From VXYL01 sp965199875 (lineage in GTDB: Bacteria > Pseudomonadota > Gammaproteobacteria > Pseudomonadales > Azotimanducaceae), in NCBI GenBank assembly GCA_965199875.1, contig OZ241346.1, forward strand, positions 2,914,001 to 2,978,000: a stretch of DNA of 64,000 bases, written 5' to 3'. This document shows positions 62,210 to 64,000 of the stretch, piece after piece. Position numbers and translations under genes: made by a program. The notes under the pieces were generated by a model that was given only the letters and a program-made list of their open reading frames with translations, did no database searches and had not been told where the DNA came from. The number at the start of each line of letters is the position of its first letter. Position 1 is the first letter of the stretch.

Positions 62210-64000
62210 TTGAACCCAGTACGAGTAGAGTTCCAGTACGGCGAACATCGCGTCGTCTTGGAAGCGAACAAGATCGCCCGCCAGGCAACCGGCGCAGTGA
62301 TGGCGTCGATGGGCGACACCACGGTGCTGTGTACCGTCGTGGCGAATCCCAAACCCAACCCAGGGCAGGACTTCTTCCCGCTTACCGTGAACTACCAGGA
62401 GAAGTTCTACGCCGCGGGCAAGATTCCCGGCGGCTTCCCGCGCCGAGAAGGACGCCCGAGCGACAAGGAGACCCTGACCTCGCGGCTGATCGACCGGCCT
62501 ATTCGGCCGCTGTTCCCGGACGGCTTCATGAACGCCGTGCAGGTGATCGCCACGGTGATGTCCGTGGACCGCGACATGGACCCGGACATCGTCGCCATGA
62601 TCGGCAGCTCGGCGGCGCTGGCCGTCTCGGGCATCCCCTTCGCCGGGCCCATCGGCGCGGCCCGGGTCGGCTACCAGGACGGCCGCTATCTGTTGAATCC
62701 CGGCTACGAGGCGCTGGCTTCCTCGGCCTTGAACATGGTGGTCGCCGGCACCCAGGCGGCCGTGCTGATGGTGGAGTCCGAGGCCAAGGAGCTGTCCGAG
62801 GACCAGATGCTCGGCGGCGTGCTGTATGGCCATATGGAAATGCAAGCGGCGATTTCCGCCATCGACGAACTGGCCGCCGAGGCCGGCAAGCCGCGCTGGG
62901 ACTTCCAGGCGCCGGCGAAGGACGAGGCGTTGGAAGGCAGGCTGCAACCCGCTCGCGAGGGCCTTGCCGAGGCCTACCGCGTCAGCGACAAGCAGCAGCG
63001 CCAGCAGGCCGTGCGCGAACTGCGCTCGGCGCTGATCGAGCAGCACGCCAGCGACGACGGCGAGTTCGATGCCGAGGCCGTTGCGGAAGCCTTCCACGCG
63101 CTGGAGAAGCAAGTGGTGCGCGCCAACATCCTGGACGGCAAGCCGCGCATCGACGGGCGCGACACCGGCACCGTGCGGCCCATTGCCGTGGAAGTGGGCA
63201 CCTTGCCGAGGACCCACGGCTCGGCGCTGTTCCAGCGCGGCGAAACCCAGGCCATCGTGGTGGCGACGCTGGGCACGCTGCGCGACGCCAAGCTGGTGGA
63301 AGGGCTGGACGGCACCTTCAAGGACAACTTCATGCTGCACTACAACTTTCCGCCGTATAGCGTCGGCGAGGAAGGCTTCCTCGGCAGCCCGAAACGGCGC
63401 GAGATCGGCCACGGACACTTGGCTCGCCGGGGCATCGCCGCCTGCCTGCCGAATGTCGACGACTTCCCCTACACGGTGCGCGTGGTCTCGGAAATCACCG
63501 AGAGCAACGGCTCCAGCTCGATGGCTTCGGTGTGCGGCAGTTCGCTGGCGCTGATGGACGCTGGCGTGCCGATGAAGGCGCCGGTGGCGGGCGTGGCCAT
63601 GGGCCTCGTGAAGGAAGGCGAACGCTTCGCCGTGCTCACCGACATCCTCGGCGACGAAGACCACCTCGGCGACATGGACTTCAAGGTGGCCGGCACCGCC
63701 GACGGCGTCACGGCGCTGCAGATGGACATCAAGATCGACGGCATCACCGAGCAGATCATGGAAACCGCCCTGGCCCAGGCCCACGAGGCGCGGCTGCACA
63801 TTCTGGGCGAGATGAACAAGGTGCTCTCGGCGTCCCGGCCAAGCGTCTCGGAAAACGCGCCGAGCATGGAGCTGCTGAAGGTGGACCCGGACAAGATCCG
63901 CGACATCATCGGCAAAGGCGGCGCGACGATCCGCTCCATCGTCGAGGAAACCGGCGCCGAAGTGGACGTGGAGGACGACGGCAGCGTGCGCATCTACGCC
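62210..64000 (+). CDS. pnp: Polynucleotide phosphorylase (3' end outside window)
   Basis: A 3'-5' phosphorolytic exoribonuclease, core of the RNA degradosome. 597 codons are visible. The first RNase PH domain has AGKIPGGFPRREGRPS and RLIDRPIRPLFPDGF. The helical domain follows. The second PH domain has FQRGETQAIV, FPPYSVGEEGFLGSPKRREIGHG and DILGDEDHLGDMDFKVAGT. The KH domain begins (IIGKGGATIRSI) and the window ends inside it; S1 is outside. The start is TTG at 62210, with AAGGAGA five bases upstream. The nearby ATG at 62205 is followed at once by an in-frame TGA. Confidence 0.97.
   Translation, partial: MNPVRVEFQYGEHRVVLEANKIARQATGAVMASMGDTTVLCTVVANPKPNPGQDFFPLTVNYQEKFYAAGKIPGGFPRREGRPSDKETLTSRLIDRPIRPLFPDGFMNAVQVIATVMSVDRDMDPDIVAMIGSSAALAVSGIPFAGPIGAARVGYQDGRYLLNPGYEALASSALNMVVAGTQAAVLMVESEAKELSEDQMLGGVLYGHMEMQAAISAIDELAAEAGKPRWDFQAPAKDEALEGRLQPAREGLAEAYRVSDKQQRQQAVRELRSALIEQHASDDGEFDAEAVAEAFHALEKQVVRANILDGKPRIDGRDTGTVRPIAVEVGTLPRTHGSALFQRGETQAIVVATLGTLRDAKLVEGLDGTFKDNFMLHYNFPPYSVGEEGFLGSPKRREIGHGHLARRGIAACLPNVDDFPYTVRVVSEITESNGSSSMASVCGSSLALMDAGVPMKAPVAGVAMGLVKEGERFAVLTDILGDEDHLGDMDFKVAGTADGVTALQMDIKIDGITEQIMETALAQAHEARLHILGEMNKVLSASRPSVSENAPSMELLKVDPDKIRDIIGKGGATIRSIVEETGAEVDVEDDGSVRIYA

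Overview
The window reads as chromosome of a high-G+C gammaproteobacterium. Supporting evidence: an initiator tRNA gene directly upstream of rimP-nusA-infB-rbfA-truB-rpsO-pnp, the ftsY-ftsE-ftsX-rpoH cluster, ntrBC, the pilT-yggS-proC-yggT-metX-metW-DUF4426-rdgB-hemW order familiar from Pseudomonas, and engB next to polA. Genes are tightly packed, with many 1-14 nt start/stop overlaps (GTGA, ATGA, TAATG, TTGA, TAGTG) and frequent GTG or TTG starts. G+C was judged by eye, not computed.

Layout. 1-4.7 kb: 3' part of rpoC, an atypical SDR, a DinB-like protein and an acyl-CoA dehydrogenase; the str operon expected after rpoC is absent. 4.9-19.5 kb: core block with type IV pilus retraction ATPase, PLP homeostasis, proline and methionine synthesis, nucleotide-pool cleaning, haem chaperone, tRNA/rRNA methylation, heat-shock sigma factor, FtsEX/FtsY and the NtrBC nitrogen sensor. 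19.7-26.1 kb: a small lipoprotein, a MacAB-like exporter (ATPase, adaptor, permease), an acyl-CoA dehydrogenase and an MFS transporter. 26.3-30 kb: engB, a broken AAA/DUF4143 gene, a dispersed repeat, an 89-bp IS5-like miniature element inserted beside the polA stop codon, and polA.

30-44.1 kb looks like an accessory island. It sits between polA and a DUF2782 gene that are near neighbours in relatives. It carries a membrane-anchored, apparently inactive dCTP-deaminase-fold protein, a LicD/methyltransferase fusion, small unknown envelope proteins, and a surface-polysaccharide locus (ABC-2 exporter, two pyruvyltransferase-like paralogues, a glycosyltransferase, and a giant sulfotransferase/coiled-coil/RgpF protein).

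44.7-55.1 kb is the most interesting stretch. A minus-strand cluster encodes a LolA-like periplasmic carrier, three FtsX-type permeases, one LolD-like ATPase and an outer-membrane barrel with an N-terminal SPOR domain. Together these could span inner membrane, periplasm and outer membrane. A secreted trypsin-like protease with six 50-residue FG-GAP repeats follows, then a decayed copy of the barrel's 3' end. 55.3-64 kb: metY and the transcription/translation operon, ending inside pnp. No CRISPR array, rRNA operon, prophage or intact transposase was seen.
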